From: Amphiplicatus metriothermophilus
GTDB taxonomy: Bacteria; Pseudomonadota; Alphaproteobacteria; Caulobacterales; Parvularculaceae
NCBI RefSeq assembly: GCF_900199215.1
Contig: NZ_FZQA01000002.1
Span: 509,501 to 573,500 of the forward strand
DNA length: 64,000 nt
Direction: 5' to 3'
Part shown: piece by piece, positions 46,621 through 55,146 of the stretch
Position numbering within the stretch: position 1 is the stretch's first letter
Layout: each line of letters opens with the position of its first letter
Program-made: the position numbers and the translations under genes
Notes under the pieces: model-generated
What the model saw: only the letters and a program-made list of their open reading frames with translations
Databases searched by the model: none
Told to the model about the DNA's origin: nothing

Positions 46621-47445
46621 TTAACGGATCTGACGCCCCGAAGGCATCGCCGGGCGAGCGCTCATGGGCGCGCGTCGGACGCGTTTGCGCGCCGCGCCAC
46701 CGCCCGGCGGCGCGGCGGTTTCATTTCCCTCGCCCAGCTCCGCGCGCAGGTCCTCCAGCGTGCGTTCGAGGTGCCGGCGCACCAGCGCGGCCACCTTGTC
46801 GGGCTTGCGGGCGAGCCAGCAATCGAGGATTTCGCGATGCTCCGCTTCGGCGCGCACATGCCGTCCGCGCGGTTCGAGGTGTTTGCGCACATAACGGTCG
46901 GCCATGACGTGCAGCCGCATCACGATGTCAGTCGTGATGCGCCGCCCGCCTGGCTGCACCAGCGCCATGTGAAAAGCGCGATTGAGCGCGCCCACGTTCG
47001 GCCGCCCGGCGGAGGCTTCCTCGTCGAGCAGCGCAAGCGCGCGCTTCGCGGCGTCCTGATCGGCCTCGTTCGCCCTGAGGCAGGCATAAGCCGCCGCCTC
47101 CGGCTCGAGCTGGAGGCGCAGGGCGTAGACCTCCTCGGCTTCCTCCGCCGACAGGGGCCGTACGAAAAAACCGCGATTGGGGTGGGAAACGACCAGCCCG
47201 TCCTGCTCCAGGCGCGCCAGCGCCTCGCGCAGCGGAATCTTACTCACGCGCAACTGCGCAGCTAGGGCATCCTGCCGGATGGGCACGTCAGGCGGAATTT
47301 CGCCGGACAGAATGAAGTCGCGCACCACCTCGACCAACCGATCAGAGAGCGTGCGCACCTCGAGATAGGCCGACAGGGCCGGCCGCTTATCCGTCGCATC
47401 CATCATCGTCACATCGCGCGCTCGTGGCATGTTCGCACGCAGCAT
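46621..47445 (-). CDS. GntR-family (FCD) transcriptional regulator
   Basis: 274 aa; ATGs at 47430, 47406 and 47403 are alternative starts. The N-terminal winged helix (LVEVVRDFILSGEIPPDVPIRQDALAAQLRVSKIPLREALARLEQDGLV) and C-terminal FCD ligand domain (EEVYALRLQLEPEAAAYA, NRAFHMALV, EHREILDCW with metal-binding His) define the FadR-like branch. A C-terminal Arg/Pro-rich tail of about 35 aa is extra. It is the third gene after the deaminase and 4-hydroxyproline epimerase genes on the same strand, so it probably controls the hydroxyproline locus through the GTATAC palindromes. Confidence 0.92.
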   Translation of the reverse strand: MLRANMPRARDVTMMDATDKRPALSAYLEVRTLSDRLVEVVRDFILSGEIPPDVPIRQDALAAQLRVSKIPLREALARLEQDGLVVSHPNRGFFVRPLSAEEAEEVYALRLQLEPEAAAYACLRANEADQDAAKRALALLDEEASAGRPNVGALNRAFHMALVQPGGRRITTDIVMRLHVMADRYVRKHLEPRGRHVRAEAEHREILDCWLARKPDKVAALVRRHLERTLEDLRAELGEGNETAAPPGGGAARKRVRRAPMSARPAMPSGRQIR

Positions 47446-47524
47446 ATCCTGAGTTGCGCCGCCGACAAATCGCCACGTCAGGAGGCGAATCGTCGCCCGT
47501 CGTAGCCGCCCCGCGGCGAGGCGC

Positions 47525-48523
47525 TCATGTCACCTGAAAGCCGCGCCAGAGCGGATCGTCCCGGTCGACCCAGATCGTGTTATAGCCGGTGGCGACCGCC
47601 GATCCCTCGATCGAAGGAATGATCGCGTCGTGATCGCCGAGGCGGATCACGTCTTCAACTGCGCCGACGAACCGGCTGCCGATATAGCTCTCATGCACGA
47701 AGCGGTCGCCCTTTCCGAGCCGCCCCTTGGCGACGAGCTGGGCCATCCGAGCCGACGTGCCGGTGCCGCAGGGGCTGCGGTCGATAGCGCCCTCGCCATA
47801 GAAGACCGCGTTGCGCGCGTCCGCTTCGGCGGATTTCGGCTTGTCCGCCCACAGAACATGACTCACGCCGCGAATGGAGGGCTCGACCGGATGGACCGGT
47901 TCGATCGCTTCGCGCACGAGTCGGCGCACCACGCGGCTGAGTTCGATGATCCGGCCCGCGCCGAGCGCGTCGAGCCCCTTATAGGCCCCCTGCGGCTCAA
48001 TGATGGCGTAATAGTTGCCGCCATAGGCGATGTCGACCTTGAGCGGCCCGAAGCCGGGCGCGTCGATCGTCACGCCTTCGGCCGCAAGATAACTCGGCAC
48101 GTTTCTGATGCGCACGGAAGCAACGCGGCCGCCTGTCTGCCTGTAGGCGATGTCGACGATCCCGGCGGGGACCTCGACGCGCAGTTTGCCCGGCTCGCGC
48201 GGGGTGATGAGGCCGTGGTCGAGGCCGAAGGTGACGAGCCCGATCGCGCCGTGACCGCACATCGGCAGGCAGCCGCTGGTTTCGATGAACAGGATGCCGA
48301 CGTCGCAATCTTCCCGCGTCGGCGGATAAAGAAAGCCGCCCGACATCATGTCATGCCCGCGCGGCTCGAAGCACAGGCTCGTCCTGATCCAATCGAAGCG
48401 CTCGAGGAAATCGAGCCGCCTCTGGGCCATGCTCGTCCCCTTTAGGAGCGGCGCGCCCCCGACGACAAGCCGAACGGGATTGCCGCCCGTATGGCCGTCG
48501 ATGCAGAAAAAGATGTGACGCAT
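47525..48523 (-). CDS. 4-hydroxyproline 2-epimerase
   Basis: 332 aa of the proline racemase family with both catalytic cysteines: Cys89 in LPMCGHGAIG and Cys252 in DRSPCGTGTSARMA. The start IFFCIDGHTGGNPVRLV and the surrounding context favour 4-hydroxyproline epimerase over proline racemase. It converts trans-4-hydroxy-L-proline to cis-4-hydroxy-D-proline, the first step of degradation. It lies 26 bp after the deaminase gene and 79 bp before the GntR gene, all on one strand. Confidence 0.92.
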   Translation of the reverse strand: MRHIFFCIDGHTGGNPVRLVVGGAPLLKGTSMAQRRLDFLERFDWIRTSLCFEPRGHDMMSGGFLYPPTREDCDVGILFIETSGCLPMCGHGAIGLVTFGLDHGLITPREPGKLRVEVPAGIVDIAYRQTGGRVASVRIRNVPSYLAAEGVTIDAPGFGPLKVDIAYGGNYYAIIEPQGAYKGLDALGAGRIIELSRVVRRLVREAIEPVHPVEPSIRGVSHVLWADKPKSAEADARNAVFYGEGAIDRSPCGTGTSARMAQLVAKGRLGKGDRFVHESYIGSRFVGAVEDVIRLGDHDAIIPSIEGSAVATGYNTIWVDRDDPLWRGFQVT

Positions 48524-48549
48524 AACGTGCCGGCCGGGGTGAGACGCTG

Positions 48550-49479
48550 TCAGGAAGCCAAGGCCCGGCGCCGGGCCTCGACCGGGCGGTTCGCGGCGGC
48601 GCGCTCCACTATCGCGACGACCTCCTCGCGGCGCACGCCCGCAAGCGGCAATCTCGGCATTCTCACCCGTTCGGAGCCCCTTCCCATGATCTGTTCAGCC
48701 AGCTTTATTGATTGCACCAGATCATGCTCCGCGTCGAGATGAAGCAACGGCATGAACCAGCGGTATATTTCCCTCGCGGTATCAAGATCGCCCTTGCGCA
48801 CGGCCGCCGCCAGCGCGATCGATTCTTCTGGAAAGGCATTGGTGAGGCCCGAGATCCATCCCTTCGCGCCAAGCAGCATGGCTTCGAGCGCCACGTCGTC
48901 AAGCCCGGCCATGACGAGGTAGCGTTCCCCGAAAGCGTTGATGAGGTCAGTGATCCGTCTCGTGTCGGCCGCGCTTTCCTTGATCGCGATGATGTTGGGA
49001 ATCTTCGCCAGCTTTTCGAGCGCGTCGAGCCCGATGCTCACGCGATAGGCCGGCGGGTTATTGTACAGCATGATCGGCAACGAGGTCGCTTCGGCGATCG
49101 CGCGAAAATGAGCGATAAGCTCCTCTGGTTGCGGAACGTAGACCATCGCCGGGAGGGCCATGAGGCCGTCGACGCCGATCTTCTCGGCGTCCCGGACGAA
49201 ACGGACCGCCCGGTCCGTCGTCAGCTCTGACACGCCGGCGATGATCGGGCGACGCCCGGCCGCGGCGTCCTTCGCCGCGCGCAGAAGGTCACGCTTTTCT
49301 TCCGGCTCCAGCGAGTTGTTTTCCCCGACCGTGCCCAGTACGACGAGGCCGTCCACCCCGTCCTCGATCAGGGCGTTCTGAATCTTCTGCGTCGCCGCAA
49401 GATCGACGGAGTGGTCCTCGGCGAACTGGGTGGTCGCGGCCGGAAAGACGCCCGACCATTCAACCGACATCACGTTCAT
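48550..49479 (-). CDS. DapA-family lyase, probable 1-pyrroline-4-hydroxy-2-carboxylate deaminase
   Basis: 309 aa from the ATG at 49479 (GAGGAG upstream). It is a DHDPS/NAL-type (beta/alpha)8 aldolase with the Schiff-base Lys167 in IIAIKESAADTRR, the Tyr in IMLYNNPP and the GTVGENNSL segment (GTTGE in DapA). In a hydroxyproline cluster this family member deaminates and dehydrates 1-pyrroline-4-hydroxy-2-carboxylate to 2-oxoglutarate semialdehyde. It heads the operon with the epimerase and the GntR regulator, behind an operator at 49500-49517. The assignment rests on both family and context. Confidence 0.9.
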   Translation of the reverse strand: MNVMSVEWSGVFPAATTQFAEDHSVDLAATQKIQNALIEDGVDGLVVLGTVGENNSLEPEEKRDLLRAAKDAAAGRRPIIAGVSELTTDRAVRFVRDAEKIGVDGLMALPAMVYVPQPEELIAHFRAIAEATSLPIMLYNNPPAYRVSIGLDALEKLAKIPNIIAIKESAADTRRITDLINAFGERYLVMAGLDDVALEAMLLGAKGWISGLTNAFPEESIALAAAVRKGDLDTAREIYRWFMPLLHLDAEHDLVQSIKLAEQIMGRGSERVRMPRLPLAGVRREEVVAIVERAAANRPVEARRRALAS

Positions 49480-49499
49480 GGCTTGCTCCTCTGACATCC

Positions 49500-49517
49500 A
49501 TTTTCGTATACCGTATC
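49500..49517. promoter_or_regulatory. GTATAC-type operator, deaminase/dehydrogenase divergent promoter
   Basis: ATTTTCGTATACCGTATC agrees with the perfect palindrome at 44040-44057 at 13 of 18 positions, including the TCGTATAC core. It lies in the 74-bp gap between the divergent deaminase (minus) and D-hydroxyproline dehydrogenase (plus) genes. Confidence 0.65.
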
Positions 49518-49553
49518 TGAAAGAAATGCAAACCCAAAGCACAGGAGACCTGC

Positions 49554-50825
49554 TTGGGGACTTACAAATCGGCGATCGTCGCCGGCGCCGGCGTGATCGG
49601 CCTTGCTTGCGCCTTCCGCCTGCAAGAGGCGGGTTATGCGACGACCTTATTCGACCCGGCTCCCGCCCGTCCGTCAGCGTCCTGGGGCAACGCCGGGCAC
49701 CTGGCGGTCGAGCAGGTCGAGCCGCTCGCCTCGCGGCGCATGATCGCCAGCGCGCCCGGCCGGCTGTTCGCCTTAGGCGGCGCGCTCGATCTGCCTCCGT
49801 CCCAGATCGCCGCCTGGGGGCCATTCCTGGCGCGCTTTCTGCGCGCCTCGGCGCCCGCCCGATTCGCCGCGGGCAAAGCCGCCCTTGCAGCCTGGCTTGA
49901 AGCCGCCATCCCCGCCTGGCGCCGGCTTGCCGCTGACATCGGCGCGCCGGATCTGGTGCGCGAGGACGGCCATTACGTGGTCTGGGGATCGGCCCGCGCG
50001 GCGGCGCGCGGCGAGGCCGCCTGGAGGCGCGTCGGCGCGGCGACCGCCGCTTTCCGGCCGGCGAGCCCGGCCGAGCGTGCGCGCCTTGAAACGATGATCC
50101 GCGCCCCCCTCGCTGGCGCGATCCGATTTGAGCGATCGGGCCAGATCGCCGACCTTGTCGCACTGCGTCAGGCGCTCGAGAGCGCCTTCGAGAGAGCCGG
50201 CGGGCGGCGGCGCAAACAGGCCGTGGCGCGCCTCGACGTCAGAAACGACGCGGCCCGCGCCATCGACGAGACGGGAGGCGAGCATCAGGCCGATATTGTG
50301 CTCGTCGCGGCAGGAACCGGCGCGCGCGCGCTGCTCGAACCCCTCGGCGTCCGCGTTCCGGTCGTCGCCGAGCGCGGCTATCATATCGAAGCCTCGGCGG
50401 GAGGCTGGCCGGCCGGTTTTCCCCCCCTCGTGTTCGAGGACCGCGCCGTAATCGCGACCCGCTTCGCGCGGTCCCTGCGCCTTTGCAGCTTCGTCGAATT
50501 CGCGCGGCCCGACAGCCCGCCCGATCCGCGCAAATGGCGCCGCCTGCGCCGGCACGCCGCCGAACTCGGCCTGCCGCTCGAAGAGCCGACGCGCGAATGG
50601 ATGGGCGCGCGCCCGACCCTGCCCGACTATCTGCCGGCCGTCGGCGCGAGCCCCGCCGCGTCCGGTCTTCTTTATGCATTCGGACATCAGCATCTCGGGC
50701 TCACCCTAGCCGCCGTCACGGGCGAAGCCGTCGCGGCGCTAGCGCAGGAGCGCGCGCCGGCGGTCGACCCGGCACCCTTCGATCTCGCCCGTTTCGGTCG
50801 CGGCAGTCTTTATAAGGAGCAATAA
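49554..50825 (+). CDS. FAD-dependent D-hydroxyproline dehydrogenase (DadA-like)
   Basis: 423 aa with a TTG start preceded by CAGGAG. A FAD-binding Rossmann motif (IVAGAGVIGLACAFRLQEAG) is followed by SASWGNAGHLAVEQ, as in DadA-type D-amino acid dehydrogenases, and by FGHQHLGLTLAAVTGE near the C-terminus. In this cluster it would oxidise cis-4-hydroxy-D-proline to 1-pyrroline-4-hydroxy-2-carboxylate, delivering electrons to the respiratory chain. It is divergent from the deaminase gene. The M24 peptidase gene follows 4 bp after its stop. Confidence 0.88.
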   Translation: MGTYKSAIVAGAGVIGLACAFRLQEAGYATTLFDPAPARPSASWGNAGHLAVEQVEPLASRRMIASAPGRLFALGGALDLPPSQIAAWGPFLARFLRASAPARFAAGKAALAAWLEAAIPAWRRLAADIGAPDLVREDGHYVVWGSARAAARGEAAWRRVGAATAAFRPASPAERARLETMIRAPLAGAIRFERSGQIADLVALRQALESAFERAGGRRRKQAVARLDVRNDAARAIDETGGEHQADIVLVAAGTGARALLEPLGVRVPVVAERGYHIEASAGGWPAGFPPLVFEDRAVIATRFARSLRLCSFVEFARPDSPPDPRKWRRLRRHAAELGLPLEEPTREWMGARPTLPDYLPAVGASPAASGLLYAFGHQHLGLTLAAVTGEAVAALAQERAPAVDPAPFDLARFGRGSLYKEQ

Positions 50826-50829
50826 CGAT

Positions 50830-52044
50830 ATGACGAAAGGCGTCGGCGGTTCGACCGTCTCGGCGGAGCTTGCGGCTCTCGGCCCCTGGCCTGACCCGGC
50901 CCCGCCGATAACGGCGGGAGAGCGAGGGGCGAGGCGCGAACGCGCCCGCGATCTCGCCGCACGCGAAGGAGCTCATGCTCTGATCGTCGGCGCGGGCGCG
51001 AGCTTGCGCTACTTCGCCGGCGTCGTCTGGGGCGCAAGCGAACGCCTCCTCGCCATGATCCTGCCGGCGAAGGGCGGCGCGCCGGTTTTCATCTGCCCCG
51101 CCTTCGAACGCGGCTCGCTCGAAGTCTCGCTCGACGGCGCGCTTGCAACGGAAGCGGACATTCAGTGCTGGGAGGAGCATGAAGACCCATACGCGCTGAC
51201 GGTGAGCGTCCTGAACAAGCTAGGCGTCAGGCGCGCGGCGCTCGACCCGGATATGGCGTTCGGCATGGCCGCGCGGCTCGCCGGCGCAGCGCGCGAGATT
51301 GAAGCGGTTCCGGGCTCGGCGATCGTCGACGGTTGCCGGATGCGCAAGTCCCCCGCAGAGATCGCGCTGATGAGGCAGGCGAAGTCGATGACCCTTGAGG
51401 CGCATCGGCGCGCCGCGCGTATTCTGGCGCCCGGAATCACGACAGCCGATGTCCGCGATTTCATCAGCGAAGCCCACCGCCGGCTCGGCGCTGCGGGCTC
51501 GACCTTCTGTATCATCCTGTTCGGCGAGGCGACCAGCTATCCGCACGGCGTCCCGCGCGAGCAGACCCTGCGCGAGGGCGACGTCGTACTAATCGATACG
51601 GGCTGCAACGTCGAAGGATACCATTCCGACATCACGCGCACTTACGTCTTTGGCAATCCATGTACTGATGTTAGGCGCATATGGGAGGTTGAAAAAATGG
51701 CGCAGGGGGCCGCCTTCGAGGCCGCCCGACTCGGCGCGCCCTGCGAGAACGTCGATGCGGCCGCACGCCGCGTGCTGGCGCAAAACGGTTTCAGTCCGGA
51801 CTATCGCCTGCCCGGACTTCCGCATCGCACCGGCCATGGCGTCGGCCTCAGCATCCATGAGGCGCCTTATCTCGTGCGCGGCGACGCGACGCCGCTCGAA
51901 GTCGGCATGTGCTTCAGCAACGAGCCGATGATCGTCGTTCCGGGCCGTTTCGGCGTGCGGCTGGAAGATCATTTCTACATGAGCGAAAATGGGCCCGTCT
52001 GGTTCACGCAGCCTTCGCCCTCGCTCGACGCGCCTTTCGGCTGA
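50830..52044 (+). CDS. M24-family Xaa-Pro peptidase/prolidase
   Basis: 404 aa; its ribosome site (AGGAG) lies within the last codons of the dehydrogenase gene, so translation is coupled. A creatinase-type N-domain is followed by the pita-bread domain with all five metal ligands: IDTGCNVEGYHSD (two Asp), HRTGHGVGLSIHE (His), FSNEPMIV (Glu) and VRLEDHFYMS (Glu). It should cleave Xaa-Pro or Xaa-Hyp bonds and so free hydroxyproline from imported peptides for the adjacent pathway. A lack of a signal peptide suggests cytosolic action. The substrate is inferred from context. Confidence 0.88.
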   Translation: MTKGVGGSTVSAELAALGPWPDPAPPITAGERGARRERARDLAAREGAHALIVGAGASLRYFAGVVWGASERLLAMILPAKGGAPVFICPAFERGSLEVSLDGALATEADIQCWEEHEDPYALTVSVLNKLGVRRAALDPDMAFGMAARLAGAAREIEAVPGSAIVDGCRMRKSPAEIALMRQAKSMTLEAHRRAARILAPGITTADVRDFISEAHRRLGAAGSTFCIILFGEATSYPHGVPREQTLREGDVVLIDTGCNVEGYHSDITRTYVFGNPCTDVRRIWEVEKMAQGAAFEAARLGAPCENVDAAARRVLAQNGFSPDYRLPGLPHRTGHGVGLSIHEAPYLVRGDATPLEVGMCFSNEPMIVVPGRFGVRLEDHFYMSENGPVWFTQPSPSLDAPFG

Positions 52045-52055
52045 TACGGGAAAGC

Positions 52056-52092
52056 GACCTGCAGAGCGAGAGGGAGGCGCGCCCTGCAGGTC
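52056..52092. terminator. Hairpin between convergent M24 and TonB receptor genes
   Basis: GACCTGCAG (52056-52064) and CTGCAGGTC (52084-52092) form a perfect 9-bp stem with a 19-nt loop, 11 bp after the peptidase stop. No clear U-tract follows on either strand, so its terminator role is uncertain. Confidence 0.4.
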
Positions 52093-52189
52093 CTGGCGGC
52101 ATCTTGTTCGAGGCCCTGGAGAAAACGCCTCTCGTCGAAGGGCGGGGAAGCGCCCCGGACGCGCGTCGCCGCCCGCCCGGGGGATCCGA

Positions 52190-55105
52190 TCAGAAGCGCG
52201 CCCGCGCGCCGACGAAGAAGCGCCGGCCGACGACGTCGTAGATAGACACGTCGGTATTGGCGTCCCCGCCGAAGCTGAAGCCCAGGAGCGGCGGCTGCTC
52301 GTCGAATACATTATCAAGGCCGGCGAAGAGCTGGAGATTTTCCGTAGCTTGATAGGTCGTCGCCAGGTCGACATATTTACGCAGCCCCGCCTCAGTCAGG
52401 AAGGAGTTGACGCCGGGGAACAGCTCCATCTTGCCGATGAGGCGGTTCTGCACGCGCACCGACAACGGGCCGCTGTTGTAGGACACGCTCATCGTCGCCT
52501 TGAAGTCGGGCGTGCCGAACACCGTCTGGCCGGTGCAGCCGCCGCCGAAGAATCCTGCGCAGTCGCGGGCCGGGGCGTTAACGACTTGGCTCGTATTCTC
52601 GAACATCCAGCCCGCGACGGCTGTGAACTGCACCGCCGGGGCGTCTCCGAAGAGCGACAGCGACTGCGGCAGATCAGCGCCATAATCGACCTGCACGTCG
52701 ACGCCGCGCACCTTGCGAAAACCGATATTGTTGAGCGCTGTGCTGACGAAATCGATCTGACCGTTTGAGAAGCGATGGATCGCCTGACAGGGCTCGCTCG
52801 AATTATCGAGCAGGGCGAAGCACGCATCCACCGTCTGCTGCGCGCCGATAGACGCGACTGCGTTGTCTATCTCGATATTGAAATAGTCTACGGCCAGGTT
52901 GAGTCCGTCGATGAAGGGCGCCCGGATGACTGCGCCGACCGTGAACGTTTTCGAGCGCTCCTCCGTCAGGTTTGGATTGCCGCCGCTTTCTGCTTCGAAA
53001 CCCACATTGATCTGCTGGAAGGTGTCGATGTCGGAAGCTGGAACGCCCTGCGCCACGCATAGATCCTTCTGCGCCTGGGTCGGCGAAAAATCGACGTCGC
53101 ATAGATCGTCCCCGGCGGTGAATCCAAGGCTTGTCGGCGAAAACAGCTCGTTCAGAGACGGCGCGCGCAGGGCGCGATTGTAAGCCGACCGGAAACGCAG
53201 CCAGTCGACGGGAGCCCATTCGCCGCTGACCTTCCATGTCACCGCGCCGCCGAAGTTCGAATAGTCCGAATGCCGGACAGCGCCTTCCACGGCGAGGATG
53301 TCGAAGAAAGGCTGGTCGGCCAGGATCGGGATGCGAACCTCGCCGAAGAATTCGGTGACGCTGTACTCTCCGGCCGTGACGCCGCGTGAGATCGGTCCGT
53401 ACTCACCCGCCAGATCGGTCGCGCCGGGCGTGAAGTCGTATTCGTCATGCCGATACTCGAAGCCGGCCGCGGCCGCGACAGCGCCCGCAGGCAGATCCAG
53501 CAGCTCGCCTGAGACCGAGCCGCCGAAAATATAGCGCTCGAAGATTTCCTTTGAGGTGCGCGTCGTGGCGATGAAGGCGCCGGCTTCAGGCGTGATCGAG
53601 TCGATGCCGAAGGGATTGACCGGCACGCAACCGAGTATCTGCACCCGGCAGACCGCGTTGCCTGAACCATCATCGACGGCGTCAAGACCGAGCCCGAGGC
53701 GCGTCAGCGAATACTGCCCGTCGATCGTTTCATCCGTGCGCGAACGCTGGAACTGCCCGAAAACGTCCCAACTCCAGTCGCGCTCGGCAAGCGCAAACGA
53801 GCCGCGCAGACCGCCGGTCATGCTGAATGCGGAGCGTTCGTAATCGTAATGGCGCGGCCCTGTTTCGACGCCGCGCCTGCCCGTGCCCACGACGATAGCG
53901 TCGCCGTCGCCATCAGGATCAAATAGTTGCGGGTTATCGATGAAAAACTGCCTGACAGGATCGGGCAGAACCGGATTGGTCGCGTAATCCGGCACCACGA
54001 GCCCGCCGCTCGGGTGGCCGGGCGTGCGCAAGGCGAAGGATTCCTCCGCCTGCTGGTAGGCGTTTCGCGTGTTCACATAATGAACTTCCGAATAGGCCTC
54101 CACGCTCGGCGTGATCTCATAAGAAGCAAGACCACCGATCTGCTCGCGCTCCATCGGGCGCAGAAGATAATTGAGCGTGGCAAAATTGTAGGCGTCTTCC
54201 GGCTGGCAGAACGGGACAACCACGCCGCCTTCGTCGAACCGCACGCCCGACAGGGTCGTGCACGAGCCCGAGGGCGTCAGATCGACGCCGTTGAGCGAAG
54301 CGAGCTGCCCGCTGCTGAGCGCGATCCGCGTGCCTGGAATGTTGCTGGAGCCGAACGGCACGAGCGCGCCGTCGACCTCGCCCAGAGAAATTTCCGAGAA
54401 CTCCCGATCGGCCATGAAGACAGGGTCGCGCTTGGTGTAGGAAGCGTGAACGACCGCGTTGCCGCGTCCGCCGTCGAAATCCGCGCCCAGCGTCAGATCC
54501 GTCTTGTGGTGGGCGCCGTCGCCCTTGGTCGTCTGCCCGTATTGATAAGAGGCCTCGACGCCTGTGAAATTCTCCTTGAGGATGAAGTTCACCGCGCCGG
54601 CTATAGCATCCGAGCCGTAAACGGCCGACGCACCGCCGGTGATGATCTCGACCCGCTCCACGAGCGCGCTCGGCACGGTCGCCAGATCGACGTTGCCGTC
54701 GCCGTTGGCCGCGACGAAGCGTCGGCCGTTGACCAGAACAAGCGTACGCGTCGACCCTAGCGCGCGCAGGTTCGCCGTCAGGACGCCAGATCCGCCGGCG
54801 GCGTTGACGCTTGACGTGTTGCCAGCCGCGAGCTGCGGAAATTCGTACAGGATGCTCTCGATGGTCGCGTCGCCCGCATTCTGAATCTGCTCAGCGCCGA
54901 CCACCGTCGTCGGGCTGGGCGCGGAAAGATCGCTGCGCTGAAGACGCGAGCCGGTAACCACAACCACGTCTTCCGATCGCCCTTCCTGCGCCGCGGCCGG
55001 CGGAGCGCCCGCCGCCGCTATCGCCGCTGCGCCCGTCAACACCGTCGTTAGTTTCAGCCGCATCTTGCGCCGCCTGGCGCTGTTTATCCTGGTCCCGTTC
55101 GTCAT
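52190..55105 (-). CDS. Large TonB-dependent receptor (peptide/hydroxyproline locus)
   Basis: 971 aa from the ATG at 55105 (GGAGGGTGG upstream; ATG at 55126 also possible). A signal peptide ends in AAAQEG, followed by a TonB-box-like EDVVVVTGSRLQRSD, the plug domain (LRALGSTRTLVLVNGRRFV, ITGGASAVYGSDAIAGAVNFILK) and a long barrel ending in GARARF. The pattern is that of the large proteobacterial receptors for peptides or oligosaccharides, e.g. in Caulobacter and Xanthomonas. It is on the same strand as, and 41 bp after, the M24 homologue, in the middle of the peptide-hydroxyproline block. The ligand may be a Hyp-rich glycopeptide; that is inferred. Confidence 0.9.
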   Translation of the reverse strand: MTNGTRINSARRRKMRLKLTTVLTGAAAIAAAGAPPAAAQEGRSEDVVVVTGSRLQRSDLSAPSPTTVVGAEQIQNAGDATIESILYEFPQLAAGNTSSVNAAGGSGVLTANLRALGSTRTLVLVNGRRFVAANGDGNVDLATVPSALVERVEIITGGASAVYGSDAIAGAVNFILKENFTGVEASYQYGQTTKGDGAHHKTDLTLGADFDGGRGNAVVHASYTKRDPVFMADREFSEISLGEVDGALVPFGSSNIPGTRIALSSGQLASLNGVDLTPSGSCTTLSGVRFDEGGVVVPFCQPEDAYNFATLNYLLRPMEREQIGGLASYEITPSVEAYSEVHYVNTRNAYQQAEESFALRTPGHPSGGLVVPDYATNPVLPDPVRQFFIDNPQLFDPDGDGDAIVVGTGRRGVETGPRHYDYERSAFSMTGGLRGSFALAERDWSWDVFGQFQRSRTDETIDGQYSLTRLGLGLDAVDDGSGNAVCRVQILGCVPVNPFGIDSITPEAGAFIATTRTSKEIFERYIFGGSVSGELLDLPAGAVAAAAGFEYRHDEYDFTPGATDLAGEYGPISRGVTAGEYSVTEFFGEVRIPILADQPFFDILAVEGAVRHSDYSNFGGAVTWKVSGEWAPVDWLRFRSAYNRALRAPSLNELFSPTSLGFTAGDDLCDVDFSPTQAQKDLCVAQGVPASDIDTFQQINVGFEAESGGNPNLTEERSKTFTVGAVIRAPFIDGLNLAVDYFNIEIDNAVASIGAQQTVDACFALLDNSSEPCQAIHRFSNGQIDFVSTALNNIGFRKVRGVDVQVDYGADLPQSLSLFGDAPAVQFTAVAGWMFENTSQVVNAPARDCAGFFGGGCTGQTVFGTPDFKATMSVSYNSGPLSVRVQNRLIGKMELFPGVNSFLTEAGLRKYVDLATTYQATENLQLFAGLDNVFDEQPPLLGFSFGGDANTDVSIYDVVGRRFFVGARARF

Positions 55106-55146
55106 TGGTCCACCCTCCGCTTTCATCTGTCCTTCTTTTGCTTCCC

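Noticed and set aside
49480-50163. Upstream extension of the DapA-like gene
   Set aside because: It runs antisense through the dehydrogenase gene; the family start with a good ribosome site is at 49479.
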